Origin: an uncultured Bacilli bacterium
Lineage (GTDB): Bacteria > Bacillota_I > Bacilli_A > RF39 > UBA660
NCBI GenBank assembly: GCA_934096315.1
Contig: CAKOLT010000003.1
Location: 1-64,000, forward strand
Length of the DNA: 64,000 nt
Direction of reading: 5' to 3'
Shown here: positions 37,560 to 45,819 of the stretch, piece by piece
Position numbering within the stretch: position 1 is the first letter of the stretch
How the letters are laid out: every line of letters begins with the position of its first letter
Program-made: the position numbers and the translations under genes
The notes under the pieces: generated by a model
The model's database searches: none
Told to the model about the DNA's origin: nothing
The model's input: the letters and a program-made list of their open reading frames with translations, nothing else

Positions 37560-37988
37560 TTTGTATTTTTTATTCATTTCTCTTTCTACATCTCTTTGTT
37601 TAATTGTCTCTCTCTTATCATAAGTTTTTTTCCCTTTACAAAGTCCAAGAGATATCTTGGCTTTATTTTTTTGGAAATAAACTTTTAAGGGAATTAGAGT
37701 ATAGCCTTCAAGAGTGATTAAATTATTTAATTTATTAATTTCTTTTTTATGCATAAGTAGTTTTCTTGTTCTGGTTTCTTCATGGTTAAATCTATTTCCC
37801 TCTTTGTATGCAGATATGTGCATATTAATTAAGTATAATTCTCCATTTCTAATAATTGCATAACTATCTTTAATATTTGCTTTGCCTTCTCTAATTGATT
37901 TTACTTCTGTTCCTGTTAGAACAATTCCTACTTCATAAACGTCTGAAATAGTATAATCAAAGTTTGCTTTTCTGTTTAGAATTTCCAT
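37551..37988 (-). CDS. smpB: SsrA-binding protein SmpB
   Basis: SmpB (145 residues) binds tmRNA and delivers it to stalled ribosomes for trans-translation. RKANFDYTISDVYEVGIVLTGTEVKSIREGK, the NMHISAYKEGNRFNHEETRTRKLL segment and the basic tail KGKKTYDKRETIKQRDVEREM are diagnostic. It lies in the secG-rnr-(capA-like)-smpB order; a CapA-family gene interrupts the usual rnr-smpB neighbourhood. No ssrA gene was recognised nearby. Confidence 0.97.
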   Translation of the reverse strand: MEILNRKANFDYTISDVYEVGIVLTGTEVKSIREGKANIKDSYAIIRNGELYLINMHISAYKEGNRFNHEETRTRKLLMHKKEINKLNNLITLEGYTLIPLKVYFQKNKAKISLGLCKGKKTYDKRETIKQRDVEREMNKKYKLR

Positions 37989-38003
37989 AATGCACCTCTC
38001 TAT

Positions 38004-39305
38004 CTATGCAGGATCTTTTACAATAATGCTATCATCTAAGTTAGTTACTACCTTTTTGTAGTGGTTAAATACTTCCTTATAATTAGGTAAGTATTTTGAA
38101 ATATCTGGGTTACTAAATGGTACAACTTTGAAATTATTGTAATTATACCCATTATGATAAGTGAAAATTAACTGATTTTCTGTGCTTTCTACTTTTAAAC
38201 TAGAACCGTTTTTATCTACTGTTTTAGTAATTTTTGCACTGCCTAATAGCCCAACCATTTTATTATAATAATCACTAATTTCTTGGGCTGATATAAAGTT
38301 TCCTAGTGAATAGTATACAAGGGTATCATTAATATAGGTAACTGGCATAATTACATGGGGATGAGCTCCGATTATTATGTCTACTCCGAGAGATGATAAG
38401 TAATTTGCCATGTCTTTTTGATATTCTGTTGGTACATGGGTATATTCAACTCCCCAGTGCATGGCTACTATTAATAAGTCTACTTTATCTCTTACTTTTT
38501 CTATATCTTCTTTTACTGTTTCTTTATATGCTTGATACTTTTTATCATATTCTGGATTTGATACATTGTCAATGTCAGTTGGCCAAACATTAACTAAATA
38601 TTCTTTACCTGTGGGAACACTTATACCATTTGTACCATAGGTATAACTAAGCATTGTATAAGTTATATTATTTTTCTTCATTATTTTTACTTTGTTTCTT
38701 TCTTCATTACTTGTGTAACTTCCTGCATAAAGAACATCATTTGTGTTAGACCAATAATTACAAGAGTTTTCTATACTTTTTCCGTTAGTGGAATAATATC
38801 TATCCATGGTATGGTTTGATGCTAAACTTACAAGGTTAAATCCTGCATCAATCATTGCGTCTCCAGCTTCATATGGGGATAGAAATTGAGGATAACTTGA
38901 TAAGCCTAATTCTGCTCCCCCGAGAATGGTTTCTTGGTTATAATAAGCAAGGTCATAATTACTTACAATATCTTTAATATAACTAACCATTGGTTTAAAA
39001 TCATATCCATTATTTCCAGCATTTTTTCTAGCTTCATTGTATACTCCATTATGAATTAGATGGTCTCCGACCATGGCAAGGGTTAGTTCATATACTTTAG
39101 TTTTATCTTTTTTAGGGTTATTTTTAGTTTCTGCTATTTTGTCATCGGGTTTACTATTTTTAGAATCGTCATTAGTAATTAAACTGATTCCATATATAAT
39201 ACCAATTACAAGGAAAGAAATAATTAATAAGAATATAATTAAATTTCCTACTTTTAATTTTTTCTTTACGTTTTTCTTGGTTTTTTTCTTTTTGTTATTT
39301 CTCAT
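38004..39305 (-). CDS. CapA family metallophosphatase-like protein
   Basis: A 433-residue CapA/PgsA-family protein. A basic cytoplasmic stretch and one transmembrane anchor (about residues 20-45) precede an extracytoplasmic metallophosphatase-fold domain: AMVGDHLIHN, YYNQETILGG, LASNHTMDR, AMHWGVEYTHVPTEYQ and GAHPHVI. CapA in Bacillus takes part in poly-gamma-glutamate export; many homologues act elsewhere on wall or capsule. No pgsB/C genes are adjacent, so the role is open. The start overlaps the end of rnr by 11 bases. Confidence 0.87.
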   Translation of the reverse strand: MRNNKKKKTKKNVKKKLKVGNLIIFLLIISFLVIGIIYGISLITNDDSKNSKPDDKIAETKNNPKKDKTKVYELTLAMVGDHLIHNGVYNEARKNAGNNGYDFKPMVSYIKDIVSNYDLAYYNQETILGGAELGLSSYPQFLSPYEAGDAMIDAGFNLVSLASNHTMDRYYSTNGKSIENSCNYWSNTNDVLYAGSYTSNEERNKVKIMKKNNITYTMLSYTYGTNGISVPTGKEYLVNVWPTDIDNVSNPEYDKKYQAYKETVKEDIEKVRDKVDLLIVAMHWGVEYTHVPTEYQKDMANYLSSLGVDIIIGAHPHVIMPVTYINDTLVYYSLGNFISAQEISDYYNKMVGLLGSAKITKTVDKNGSSLKVESTENQLIFTYHNGYNYNNFKVVPFSNPDISKYLPNYKEVFNHYKKVVTNLDDSIIVKDPA

Positions 39306-41397
39306 TTTTTACCTCTCTACCATCATAAATAATAAAATCAATCATACTTGTTTCTTTACTCGCTTTTATTACTTTTACTTTTAGGGAATCACCATATGAG
39401 AATTTATTATTTTTCTTTCTTCCTATTAAGCTCATGGTGTTTTCATCATATATATAATAGTCTTTAGGAAGGTCTTCGGTTCTTATAAGTCCTTCTACAG
39501 TGTTTGCTAATTCTACGAATAGTCCGAATTGAGTTACACCGCTAATTACAGCATTATAAACTTCCCCAATATGGTCTTCCATGTATTCTGCTTTTTTCAT
39601 TTTGTCAACATCTCTTTCGCAGTCTATTGAATCCTGCTCCCTTTTACTTGTCATATTTGAAATTTCTTCTAGGTTATTCTCCCAATAGGTAATTACTTCT
39701 TCGCTATAGTTCTCAGTATAATCCTTGATTAATCTATGTAAAGTTAAATCTGGGTATCTTCTTATTGGAGATGTAAAATGAGAATATGTTTTACTGCCTA
39801 ATCCAAAATGTCCAATATTTATATTGCTGTATTTTGCTTTTGCCATGGATCTTATTACCAAAGTTGTAAAAACGTCTCCGAAATCTTTATTTTTTAATGC
39901 AGTTAATAATTTTTGGTAATCATATGGTCGTATTTTTTCACTATTTGCTTTAAAGTTAATTCCTTTAAGAGCAAGAATACTTCTCAAAACGTTAAGTTTC
40001 TCCATTGTAGGTACATCATGTACTCTGTAAATACATGGAAGTTGCATATCCGTAATATAACTACTTACTGTTTCATTGGCTACGATCATAAAGTTTTCTA
40101 TTAGTTTTTCTCCAGTTTTCTGCTCTCTTAATTTTATTTCTACTGGATGGCATTTTTCGTCTACGATAATTTTAGCCTCTGGTTTATCAAAGTCTAAATA
40201 ACCTCGAGAAATCATTTTCTTTCTAAGTATGTTTGATAATTCATTCATAGTTTTTAAGTCTTCTACAAATGGTTTATAGTCTTCGTGTACAATTCCTTTT
40301 TCTAGAATGTCATTTACTTTATTATATGTCATTTGGATATTACTTTTAATTACAGATTTATATATTTCTCTATTTACTACATTACCATTTGTATCTATTT
40401 CCATTGTACATGATAAAGCAAGTCTATCTACTTTAGGGTTAAGTGAACATATTCCATTTGATAATTTATGGGGAAGCATTGGTACTACTCTATCTACTAA
40501 ATAGACACTTGTACCACGAAAATATGCTTCTTTATCTATTTCACTACCTTTTTTAACATAATGGGAAACGTCTGCGATATGGACTCCGAGAATGTAATTG
40601 CCGTTTTTTAATTTTTCAATTGAAACAGCGTCATCTATATCTTTTGTATCATCACCATCTATAGTAAAAATTACTTTATCTCTTAAATCTTTTCTGCCCT
40701 TCATATCCTTTTCGTCTACTTTATCAGGGATGTCTTCTAATTCTTGTAATACTTCTTTAGGGAAATATGGCCTAAAGTCATATTCATACACAAAAGATAA
40801 TATATCAACTCCAACATCGTTTTTGTGGCCAATTACTTCAATAATACTTCCTTCGTAGTTATTGCTTGGATTTCTTTTTATAACTACTTTTGAGCCTTCA
40901 ACAACGTTATTAACTTTTCCTCCGGTTATTAATATATTTCCGTATTTTCTGTTATCACATTTAGCATAACATTTATTATTTTCATAGAATATTTGTCCAA
41001 TAATTCTTTTTTCATCTTTTCTAATTATTCTAACTACTCTTCCTTCGTTACGGTATAGATTAGTCATCTCTATTAGAACAATGTCATCATTACCAGCACC
41101 GTTAATATTACTCTCACTAATATATACGTCATTGTTTCTTCCTTCTACTGTTACAAAGCCATAACCTTTAGGATTGATAATCATATGTCCTTGTAAAAAG
41201 TGTGTATTTTCTAACAATATATATTTTTTCTTTTTTTCACTATAGTAAACTAACCCTTCTTTTATAAGATCTGTTAAACATTTTTGAAGTGATTCTAACT
41301 CACTAATTTCTGTAAGTCCAAGTTTATCATTAATTTCTATTAAAGTTAAGCTTGGGTTATTTTTATCATTTAATACTTGTAAAATTTTTTCTTTCAT
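39295..41397 (-). CDS. rnr: Ribonuclease R
   Basis: A processive 3'-5' exoribonuclease of about 700 residues that degrades structured RNA and, with tmRNA-SmpB, faulty mRNAs. A winged-helix N-terminus, cold-shock domains (GHMIINPKGYGFVTVE), the RNB catalytic domain with FTIDGDDTKDIDDAVSIE (metal-binding aspartates) and HFTSPIRRYPDL, and a C-terminal S1 domain (VYNAVISGVTQFGLFVEL). GTG at 41400 and ATG at 41397 both fit the TAGGAG site; ATG is given. Confidence 0.95.
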   Translation of the reverse strand: MKEKILQVLNDKNNPSLTLIEINDKLGLTEISELESLQKCLTDLIKEGLVYYSEKKKKYILLENTHFLQGHMIINPKGYGFVTVEGRNNDVYISESNINGAGNDDIVLIEMTNLYRNEGRVVRIIRKDEKRIIGQIFYENNKCYAKCDNRKYGNILITGGKVNNVVEGSKVVIKRNPSNNYEGSIIEVIGHKNDVGVDILSFVYEYDFRPYFPKEVLQELEDIPDKVDEKDMKGRKDLRDKVIFTIDGDDTKDIDDAVSIEKLKNGNYILGVHIADVSHYVKKGSEIDKEAYFRGTSVYLVDRVVPMLPHKLSNGICSLNPKVDRLALSCTMEIDTNGNVVNREIYKSVIKSNIQMTYNKVNDILEKGIVHEDYKPFVEDLKTMNELSNILRKKMISRGYLDFDKPEAKIIVDEKCHPVEIKLREQKTGEKLIENFMIVANETVSSYITDMQLPCIYRVHDVPTMEKLNVLRSILALKGINFKANSEKIRPYDYQKLLTALKNKDFGDVFTTLVIRSMAKAKYSNINIGHFGLGSKTYSHFTSPIRRYPDLTLHRLIKDYTENYSEEVITYWENNLEEISNMTSKREQDSIDCERDVDKMKKAEYMEDHIGEVYNAVISGVTQFGLFVELANTVEGLIRTEDLPKDYYIYDENTMSLIGRKKNNKFSYGDSLKVKVIKASKETSMIDFIIYDGREVKNEK

Positions 41398-41417
41398 CAC
41401 ATTAGCAACTCCTATCT

Positions 41418-41441
41418 AAAAAGGCTTAATTAATAAGCCTT
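41418..41441 (-). terminator. Terminator between secG and rnr
   Basis: Minus-strand stem AAGGCTTA / TAAGCCTT with a five-base loop, followed by TTTTTAG. It overlaps the secG stop and lies about 20 bases before rnr, so rnr must rely on read-through or a promoter hidden in this short space. Confidence 0.75.
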
Positions 41442-41655
41442 ACATAAATGAAATAAACATACATAGGACAAAGAATAAAAGTCCTAATATAAATGTAGCT
41501 CTACTAATAAATAGTTCTGCTCCTCTTTCTTTACGATTAGAAAATAATTCTGAATCGCTAGTTGTCTCTATTATACTAGCAGATGCAGCTTTACCACTTT
41601 GAAGTAAAACTATTGCTATTAATAAAATTGATATAATTACTACTATTGTTTCCAT
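41440..41655 (-). CDS. secG: Preprotein translocase subunit SecG
   Basis: A 71-residue SecG with two transmembrane helices (about residues 3-20 and 50-70) joined by the conserved loop LQSGKAASASIIETTSDSELFSNRKERGAE. It stimulates SecYE/SecA export. The open frame extends upstream, but CAGGAGGAAGAGAAT before the ATG at 41655 decides the start. Gene order secG-rnr-smpB is conserved in Firmicutes. Confidence 0.94.
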   Translation of the reverse strand: METIVVIISILLIAIVLLQSGKAASASIIETTSDSELFSNRKERGAELFISRATFILGLLFFVLCMFISFM

Positions 41656-41675
41656 ATTCTCTTCCTCCTGAAAAT

Positions 41676-41704
41676 ATTTTAACACATCTTGACTTTATAA
41701 TCAA
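41676..41704 (-). promoter_or_regulatory. Sigma-A promoter of secG
   Basis: Minus strand: TTGATT (41704-41699), 17-base spacer, TAAAAT (41681-41676), just upstream of the secG ribosome-binding site. Confidence 0.6.
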
Positions 41705-41802
41705 TAGTCTATAGAACAAAAGTTTTTAAAAATTTAATATATGTCCTAATCTTTCACGTATTTTTCATTTGTTTAATACTTCTTTTTCACATCGATGATT
41801 TA

Positions 41803-41904
41803 TTATTTACTTGTAGGGCGGTTTTGGGCTATTGTATAACCAGCAATTACTACGCTTCTACACAATAATATGGACAGTTTAGTTAACCATTTACCCCTAA
41901 ACAT
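41803..41904 (-). CDS. Short ORF, 33 residues, unknown
   Basis: A minus-strand frame from ATG at 41904 to TAA, starting MFRGKWLTKLSILLCRSV and ending GYTIAQNRPTSK. It has a basic N-terminus, a hydrophobic middle and a polar tail, but no ribosome-binding site at normal spacing (AAAGGAG is too far upstream). One arm of the 11-bp inverted repeat falls inside it. It may be part of a decayed mobile element and not a gene. Confidence 0.2.
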   Translation of the reverse strand: MFRGKWLTKLSILLCRSVVIAGYTIAQNRPTSK

Positions 41905-41957
41905 AATAAAAGTTATATTGTATTCCCTACTCCTTTAATACATATGCTAAACTGTCC
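41872..41957. repeat. 11-bp inverted repeat pair spanning 86 bases
   Basis: GGACAGTTTAG at 41872-41882 and its exact reverse complement CTAAACTGTCC at 41947-41957, with 64 bases between. The repeats could be ends of a tiny non-autonomous element, or one IS end facing another, or the stem of an RNA. No target-site duplication is evident. Confidence 0.45.
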
Positions 41958-41999
41958 TAACTTATTTTTCCATTTCTTTTACATTTGAGGCATTTAAAT

Positions 42000-42365
42000 T
42001 TAGTGCTTAGATGTTTTTAATACTTTATTTACTATTTCTTGATATAAATGGTAATTTTTCATATCTGTGTAATTAACACAATGATTAGAGATATAATAAA
42101 AAATAGCATATAAGTATTTTTCGTTTCTGTATCTTTTATAATCTGTGTAGCCATCTTTGTTAACGTCTCAGTTTATAAAAGTATTACAATTGATTTTAAG
42201 AACTATATCACATATTAGCTTATCATCCTTTAGGAATTCTTTAATTAACTCTGAGTTGTGTATTTCTACAGTGTAATTATAATCAAAATCTATCCCTAAA
42301 AGAACACATAAAATATTAGCTAAAATCTTAGGTTCCTCATGATAGCGAGTAAAAATAAATAAGTA
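42000..42365 (-). pseudogene. Remnant of a PD-(D/E)XK nuclease/transposase-like gene
   Basis: A minus-strand frame of 122 codons, open except for one TGA at 42170-42168, and with no start codon before the upstream stop at 42368-42366. It reads YHEEPKILANILCVLLGID, NSELIKEFLKDDKLICDIVLKIN, then the TGA, then DVNKDGYTDYKRYRN. The pattern of a DI strand followed by an (I)N-x-(D/E)-x-N strand and a Tyr/Arg-rich helix resembles the PDDEXK_2/Rpn recombination-promoting nuclease group. The lost start and internal stop, in a genome where TGA terminates, mark it as a pseudogene. Family assignment is tentative. Confidence 0.45.
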
Positions 42366-42476
42366 TTAGAAAATGAAAGATTAATGGAATATATTGCCTA
42401 TTGTTATATTAGTTATTCTAAATGTAGGGATTTTATATAGAAAAAGAATAATTAAGTTAGGCAATAAAGTTAGTAT

Positions 42477-42497
42477 ACGGAACTTTGTTCCGTTTTT
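42477..42497 (+). terminator. Orphan plus-strand terminator
   Basis: A 7-bp perfect stem ACGGAAC / GTTCCGT with a TTT loop, followed by T4 on the plus strand only. No plus-strand gene upstream explains it. The preceding 100 bases contain only a short frame ending LYRKRIIKLGNK, without a convincing start. It may end a small RNA or be left over from the decayed element. Confidence 0.5.
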
Positions 42498-42547
42498 AAA
42501 TACATAAATTTAATACTGGTTTTAGTTTTGGACTCCAGAATGGATAC

Positions 42548-42576
42548 GAAAAAAGACCACTGTTAAGCAGTAGTCT
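42548..42576 (-). terminator. Terminator of the SASP gene
   Basis: Minus-strand stem AGACTACTG / CAGTGGTCT (one wobble) with a TTAA-type loop and a T6 run. A second perfect hairpin, GAATAG / CTATTC at 42581-42596, lies just upstream, next to the SASP stop. Two tandem hairpins protect or end the spore-specific mRNA. Confidence 0.8.
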
Positions 42577-42603
42577 GGAAGAATAGTATCCTATTCTAAA
42601 AAT

Positions 42604-42804
42604 TTATTTGTTAGATCCACTAATTTGATTTTGTCCTAAACGCACTAATCTTTTAGTTATTTCTCCACCAACTGAACCATTAGCTCTGCTAGTAGCATCT
42701 GGACCAAGATTTACACCAAATTCGTTAGCTATTTCATATTTCATTCTTTCGATAGCTTGCTTTGCACCAGGAACTGTTAATTTACTATTATTTGTGTTAT
42801 TCAT
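42604..42804 (-). CDS. Alpha/beta-type small acid-soluble spore protein
   Basis: A 66-residue alpha/beta SASP, the protein that coats DNA in dormant spores and protects it from UV and heat. The two signature regions are present: [14 protein letters not shown], containing the GPR protease site after Glu in NE-FG, and [28 protein letters not shown] precedes the ATG. A forespore-type promoter lies 22 bases upstream. This is direct evidence that the organism makes, or recently made, endospores. Confidence 0.96.
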   Translation of the reverse strand: MNNTNNSKLTVPGAKQAIERMKYEIANEFGVNLGPDATSRANGSVGGEITKRLVRLGQNQISGSNK

Positions 42805-42825
42805 TTAACTCACCTCCTACAAACA

Positions 42826-42854
42826 TAGGATGTGTTTTTTATTAATTTTCATAC
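42826..42854 (-). promoter_or_regulatory. Sigma-G-like forespore promoter of the SASP gene
   Basis: Minus strand: GTATG (42854-42850), 17-base spacer, CATCCTA (42832-42826). This matches the sigma-G pattern (GxATR, 17-18 bases, CATnnTA) and not sigma-A. Its position upstream of a SASP gene, the classical sigma-G target, makes the call convincing. Confidence 0.75.
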
Positions 42855-42877
42855 TATATTTGTAGTGGTAATTTTTG

Positions 42878-44053
42878 CTAAATGTTTATATCTAGATAAT
42901 TTTTATTAATTGTTATTTTTTTTGTATTGTTAATAGCTTCTTCTACTAGAAGTTTATAATCTAATTTTTCTTCTTCAAAGAGTACTTTATCTTCTTTTGG
43001 ATTTATTACTGGATGTTTAGGTAAAAATATGGTACAACAATCTTCGTATGGTAAAATACTTGTATCATAAGTTCCAATTTTTTTTGCTATATCTATAATT
43101 TCTAATTTATCATAACACGCAAGTGGTCTTATTACGGGAATATCTACAACTCGATTTATAACATTCATGCTAGTTAGAGTTTGACTTGCGACTTGTCCAA
43201 TAGATTCACCATTTACTAGGATAAGAGCATTTCTTTTATCCATTATTTTTTTGCTTATTCTATACATCATTCTTCTCATGATGGTTATCATATAATTAGG
43301 ATCACAGTTTTTATATATTTCTTCTTGAATATGGGTAAAATTAACGACATGTAATATAATATTTCCTTGATAACCTGCTAATTTAGAGGTTAATTTTTTT
43401 ACTTTGTTTAATGCTTGCTCACTTGTATGTGGTGGTGACTCAAAGTAAATACATTCTAGTTTTACTCCTCTTTTCATAGCGAGGTATCCTGCTACTGGAG
43501 AATCAATTCCTCCAGAGAGCATTAGTAAACCTTTACCTGCAACACCAAGTGGATAACCACCACTACCCATTACCTCTTTATCATAAATATAGGTATAATT
43601 ATCTCTGATTTCTATTTTTAATATAAAATCAGGAGTATGGATATTAACTTTTTTACCTTCAATATTTTTTAAAATTAACCATCCAATTAAATTATTAAAT
43701 TCCATACTAGGAATAGGAAATTCTTTATAACTTCTTTTTGTTTCAACTTTAAATGTTGCAAAATCGTTTTTTTGGCATACTTCTAATGCCAATTTTTTGA
43801 TTTCTTCAATATTAGTATTAACTTTATAGACGATAGCTATACTATGGATACCAAAAACTTTTTTTAGCATTTCTACTATTTTTTCTATATCTTCATCTGT
43901 TTCAATAAACATTCTTACTCTATTTTTGCTTATTTTTACATTGAATCCTTCTAAAAGATTTTTTATGTTTTCGTATAATAGATTAATAAATAGATTTCTA
44001 TTGCCATCTTTTGTAGTTAATTCTCCGTATTTAATTAATATAACTTTATTCAT
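42878..44053 (-). CDS. thiI: tRNA 4-thiouridine synthase ThiI
   Basis: ThiI adenylates U8 of tRNA and inserts sulfur to give s4U; in some organisms it also serves thiamine synthesis. The 391 residues contain an N-terminal ferredoxin-like/THUMP region (KYGELTTKDGNR to about 165) and the PP-loop SGGIDSPVAGYLAMKRG, ending near PYEDCCTIFLPKHPV. The rhodanese domain of the Escherichia coli enzyme is absent, as is usual in Firmicutes. It overlaps the uvrC end by eight bases. A NifS-like sulfur donor is encoded at 55248. Confidence 0.95.
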   Translation of the reverse strand: MNKVILIKYGELTTKDGNRNLFINLLYENIKNLLEGFNVKISKNRVRMFIETDEDIEKIVEMLKKVFGIHSIAIVYKVNTNIEEIKKLALEVCQKNDFATFKVETKRSYKEFPIPSMEFNNLIGWLILKNIEGKKVNIHTPDFILKIEIRDNYTYIYDKEVMGSGGYPLGVAGKGLLMLSGGIDSPVAGYLAMKRGVKLECIYFESPPHTSEQALNKVKKLTSKLAGYQGNIILHVVNFTHIQEEIYKNCDPNYMITIMRRMMYRISKKIMDKRNALILVNGESIGQVASQTLTSMNVINRVVDIPVIRPLACYDKLEIIDIAKKIGTYDTSILPYEDCCTIFLPKHPVINPKEDKVLFEEEKLDYKLLVEEAINNTKKITINKNYLDINI

Positions 44054-45815
44054 TGTTTTCCTCCTTAATGCTTTCCATAAATGTGTCTACCATATTTTTA
44101 GGAATTATTTCCATAAGTTCTTCTCTACTAGCTTCTTTTATTTTATTTATGGTTTTAAATTTTTTTAATAGTTTTGTTTTTCTAACTTCCCCAATACCGG
44201 GAGTATTATCTAAAATACTTCCAAGAGATGATTTACTTCTGATATTGCGATGATAACTGATAGTATAGTTATGTACTTCGTCTTGCATTCTTGTAAGAAG
44301 TAAAAATAGATCACTTCCCTTATCAATTTTTATTTCTCTAATTGGATTATCTCCGAGTAGTGTATTTGTGTTGTGTTTATCATCTTTTTTAAGACCACAT
44401 ACGGGAATATTCATTTTGAGTTCTTCTAAAACTTTTCTAGCAACATTAATCTGTCCAATACCACCATCAACAATTATTAAATCTGGGGGATCTAAATGGT
44501 CTTTTAATACACGAAAATATCTACGATAGATGACTTCTTGCATTGTAAAGTAGTCATCATTTTTGTCATTAGTTATTTTGTACTTACGATATTCATTTTT
44601 ACATGGTTTACCATCAATAAAAACTACCATTCCGGAAACGTTGAAACTACCAAATAAATTAGAATTATCAAACAATTCTATTCTACTTAATTTTGGAAGA
44701 TTAAGTAATTTTTTTAGTGTGTTCATTCCCTCAATTCTTTTTGTATCATCCTTTTTGATTATTGATATTTGTTCGTTAAAGTAATTTTCGGCATTTGTTT
44801 TTGCTAGCTTAAGGATATTTTTTTTCATTCCTTTTTTAGGCACCAAAAAATTTATACCAAGTGCTTCTTTATATAAAGAAACATCTATAATATCAGATAT
44901 GAATACTTCTTTTGGAGGCAGATGTTTACTGTAAAAGTCTGTGATATAACCTCCGACTTCTTCGGAAATGGTGTCCACTAGAGGGAATATTATATTCTTA
45001 CTGTCAAGAAGTTTTCCTCCCCTTATAAATAGAATACTTATGGAAATGTAATTTCCATCTGAATAATGGTTTATGACATCAATATCATAGTTTGCATCTA
45101 ATTCTACTTTTTGTTTTTCTAAAGTGATATTTATATATTCTAACATTTCTTTGTACTCTAATGCTTTTTCAAAATACATTTTGTCTGATGATTCTTTCAT
45201 TTTCTCTTTTAATTTATCTGTTATAATTGTGTCATTTCCATTAAAAAAAGATATTATGTCATCTTTCATTTTTTTAATTACTTCATCGTCTATTTTATTA
45301 TTACAGTAGCCTAAGCATTGTCCAATATGATAATACAAGCATTCTTTTTTACCATAGGTTTTGCATTTACGAAGGGGATATATTCTGTTTATTATTTCTA
45401 CTACTTTTCGGGCTGCACTAACATTTGGATATGGACCATATAATCTTCGGTTTTTACTTTTTTTTATGTGAGGATTTCTAACTATTAATAATCTTGGTAC
45501 TTTATCATTTGTAAGTTCTATATAAGGATATGTTTTGTCATCACGAAGTAAGATGTTATATTTGGGATTATATTTTTTTATTAAGTTTATTTCTAAAAGA
45601 AGTGCCTCAAGTTCTGATGATGTTAATATGTATTCAAAATCATATATATCATTTACAAGCATCATTGTTTTACCTGTATGACTACTGTGAAAATATGAGG
45701 TTAATCTGTTTTTTAAATTTTTACTTTTACCAACATATATAATGTAGCCATTTATATCTTTCATTAAATAGCAACCTGGGGTATGTGGAACAAGGGCAAG
45801 TTTTTCCTTTATCAT
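44046..45815 (-). CDS. uvrC: Excinuclease ABC subunit C
   Basis: UvrC makes both incisions around DNA lesions in nucleotide excision repair. The 589 residues run from a GIY-YIG nuclease (GCYLMKDINGYIIYVGKSKNLKNRLTSYF) through a Cys-rich segment (CLYYHIGQCLGYCNN), a UVR domain, the RNase H-like endonuclease (ELFDNSNLFGS, IIVDGGIGQINVA), to a C-terminal helix-hairpin-helix pair (LDNTPGIGEVRKTKLLKKF). It is transcribed with thiI and lies five bases after the LRR-protein gene. Confidence 0.96.
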   Translation of the reverse strand: MIKEKLALVPHTPGCYLMKDINGYIIYVGKSKNLKNRLTSYFHSSHTGKTMMLVNDIYDFEYILTSSELEALLLEINLIKKYNPKYNILLRDDKTYPYIELTNDKVPRLLIVRNPHIKKSKNRRLYGPYPNVSAARKVVEIINRIYPLRKCKTYGKKECLYYHIGQCLGYCNNKIDDEVIKKMKDDIISFFNGNDTIITDKLKEKMKESSDKMYFEKALEYKEMLEYINITLEKQKVELDANYDIDVINHYSDGNYISISILFIRGGKLLDSKNIIFPLVDTISEEVGGYITDFYSKHLPPKEVFISDIIDVSLYKEALGINFLVPKKGMKKNILKLAKTNAENYFNEQISIIKKDDTKRIEGMNTLKKLLNLPKLSRIELFDNSNLFGSFNVSGMVVFIDGKPCKNEYRKYKITNDKNDDYFTMQEVIYRRYFRVLKDHLDPPDLIIVDGGIGQINVARKVLEELKMNIPVCGLKKDDKHNTNTLLGDNPIREIKIDKGSDLFLLLTRMQDEVHNYTISYHRNIRSKSSLGSILDNTPGIGEVRKTKLLKKFKTINKIKEASREELMEIIPKNMVDTFMESIKEENNE

Positions 45816-45819
45816 AATA

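Larger units (their letters stand above)
41686..42603. other. Gene-poor accessory interval between secG and the SASP gene
   Basis: About 0.9 kb without an intact gene of normal length, in a window that is otherwise tightly packed. It holds, left to right, the secG promoter, a 33-codon ORF, an 11-bp inverted repeat, a short zinc-knuckle-like coding fragment (CLKCKRNGK then stop, minus strand, near 41960-41999), a nuclease-like gene remnant, an isolated plus-strand terminator and the SASP terminator. The mix of fragments suggests a decayed insertion. I see no tRNA, structured RNA or complete transposase. Confidence 0.55.

Noticed and set aside
42360..42476. Plus-strand membrane-like frame (around LYRKRIIKLGNK) before the orphan terminator
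   Set aside because: No acceptable start codon or Shine-Dalgarno; an upstream TAA closes the frame. Left as unexplained non-coding sequence.
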